Assembly: GCF_026966905.1 (NCBI RefSeq)
Contig: NZ_JAPUBN010000013.1
Location: 124,001 to 188,000, forward strand
Origin: Marinomonas phaeophyticola
Lineage (GTDB): Bacteria; Pseudomonadota; Gammaproteobacteria; Pseudomonadales; Marinomonadaceae
Length of the DNA stretch: 64,000 nucleotides
Direction: 5' to 3'
In this document: positions 63,701-64,000 of the stretch, one piece after another
Layout: every line of letters begins with the position of its first letter
Position numbering within the stretch: the first letter of the stretch is position 1
The notes under the pieces: model-generated
What the model was told of the DNA's origin: nothing
Database searches by the model: none
Seen by the model: the letters and a program-made list of their open reading frames with translations, nothing else
Position numbers and translations under genes: made by a program

Positions 63701-64000
63701 ATGCTTAATATTGCTCTTGATGACTTAGAAAGTGGGGCTGTGTTGCGATTGTTAGAAGCGCATTTAAAAGACATGTATGCCACCTCACCGGCAGAAAGTG
63801 TACATGCACTTGATCCTGAATCATTAAAACAGCCGTCCATTTCATTCTGGTCTGCTACCCAAGACAACGAGGTTCTCGGGTGTATCGCGCTTAAAGAGTT
63901 AACTCCTAGTCACGCAGAGATAAAATCCATGAGAACGTGTGAAAGTGCGCGTAATCAGGGTGTAGCGTCACAATTGCTACAGCATGTCTTAACGGTAGCG
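63701..64000 (+). CDS. GNAT family N-acetyltransferase, partial
   Basis: First 100 codons of a gene that runs off the right edge. The frame starts MLNIALDDLESGAVLRLLEA; the acetyl-CoA-binding part begins at EIKSMRTCESARNQGVASQLLQHVL, typical of GNAT proteins. Acceptor unknown. GGGGAT lies just upstream of the ATG. Confidence 0.82.
   Translation, partial: MLNIALDDLESGAVLRLLEAHLKDMYATSPAESVHALDPESLKQPSISFWSATQDNEVLGCIALKELTPSHAEIKSMRTCESARNQGVASQLLQHVLTVA

Overview
The window looks like a chromosome segment of a marine gammaproteobacterium, most likely Marinomonas or a close Oceanospirillales relative. This rests on moderate-to-low GC, a quinone D-lactate dehydrogenase, a urtABCDE-ureDABCEFGJ urea block, a RebB-type protein and RTX-like surface proteins. 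It is an inference from protein resemblance, not a search result. No rRNA, tRNA, CRISPR array or complete prophage was seen.

Layout. (1) 1-4135: end of a polysaccharide export operon (ABC-2 permease, a Wzt-like ATPase fused to a GNAT-type domain, a PIG-L deacetylase). (2) 4136-14468: surface-protein region with two paralogous RTX/S-layer-like proteins (1229 and 894 aa) and a repeat protein; a RAYT transposase gene and a dense repeat field lie between the two paralogues. (3) 14621-27257: VOC protein, then a large minus-strand block for urea uptake (urtABCDE) and urease (ureD, ureA, a fused ureB-ureC, ureE, ureF, ureG, ureJ). (4) 27464-30770: AT-rich accessory island holding two tandem modules, each with a conserved promoter and glycine-rich leader, a variable peptide core, a variable small membrane protein and a conserved terminator; a RAYT element has inserted upstream of one module. 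(5) 30924-48116: mostly core functions (DUF808, flavin monooxygenase, lipoprotein, DUF4197, symporter, gntK-gntR, GFA protein, TauABC-like transporter with a GntR regulator, DUF1460, WYL regulator with GyrI-like protein, dld). (6) 48187-51050: graveyard of toxin-antitoxin genes, with a decayed RelE/XRE pair and an AbiE-type pair whose toxin is cut by a 5'-truncated RAYT. (7) 51110-64000: LysR/OsmC pair, cupin regulator with azlCD, ABC exporter, yiaY-type dehydrogenase, PRPP-synthetase-like protein, orphan RebB, amidase, MATE pump, DOPA-dioxygenase-like protein and a partial acetyltransferase.

Two features stand out. The first is the tandem peptide/membrane-protein cassette (27464-29517), which has the architecture expected of a bacteriocin- or toxin-immunity array but which I do not recognise. 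The second is a family of at least 25 intergenic repeats sharing the core GGGTGTC (GACACCC), found in six clusters with locus-specific flanks; four of the clusters adjoin one of three RAYT copies. Several genes in the accessory parts differ from intact relatives by one base in a homopolymer, so real decay and sequencing error must be separated.
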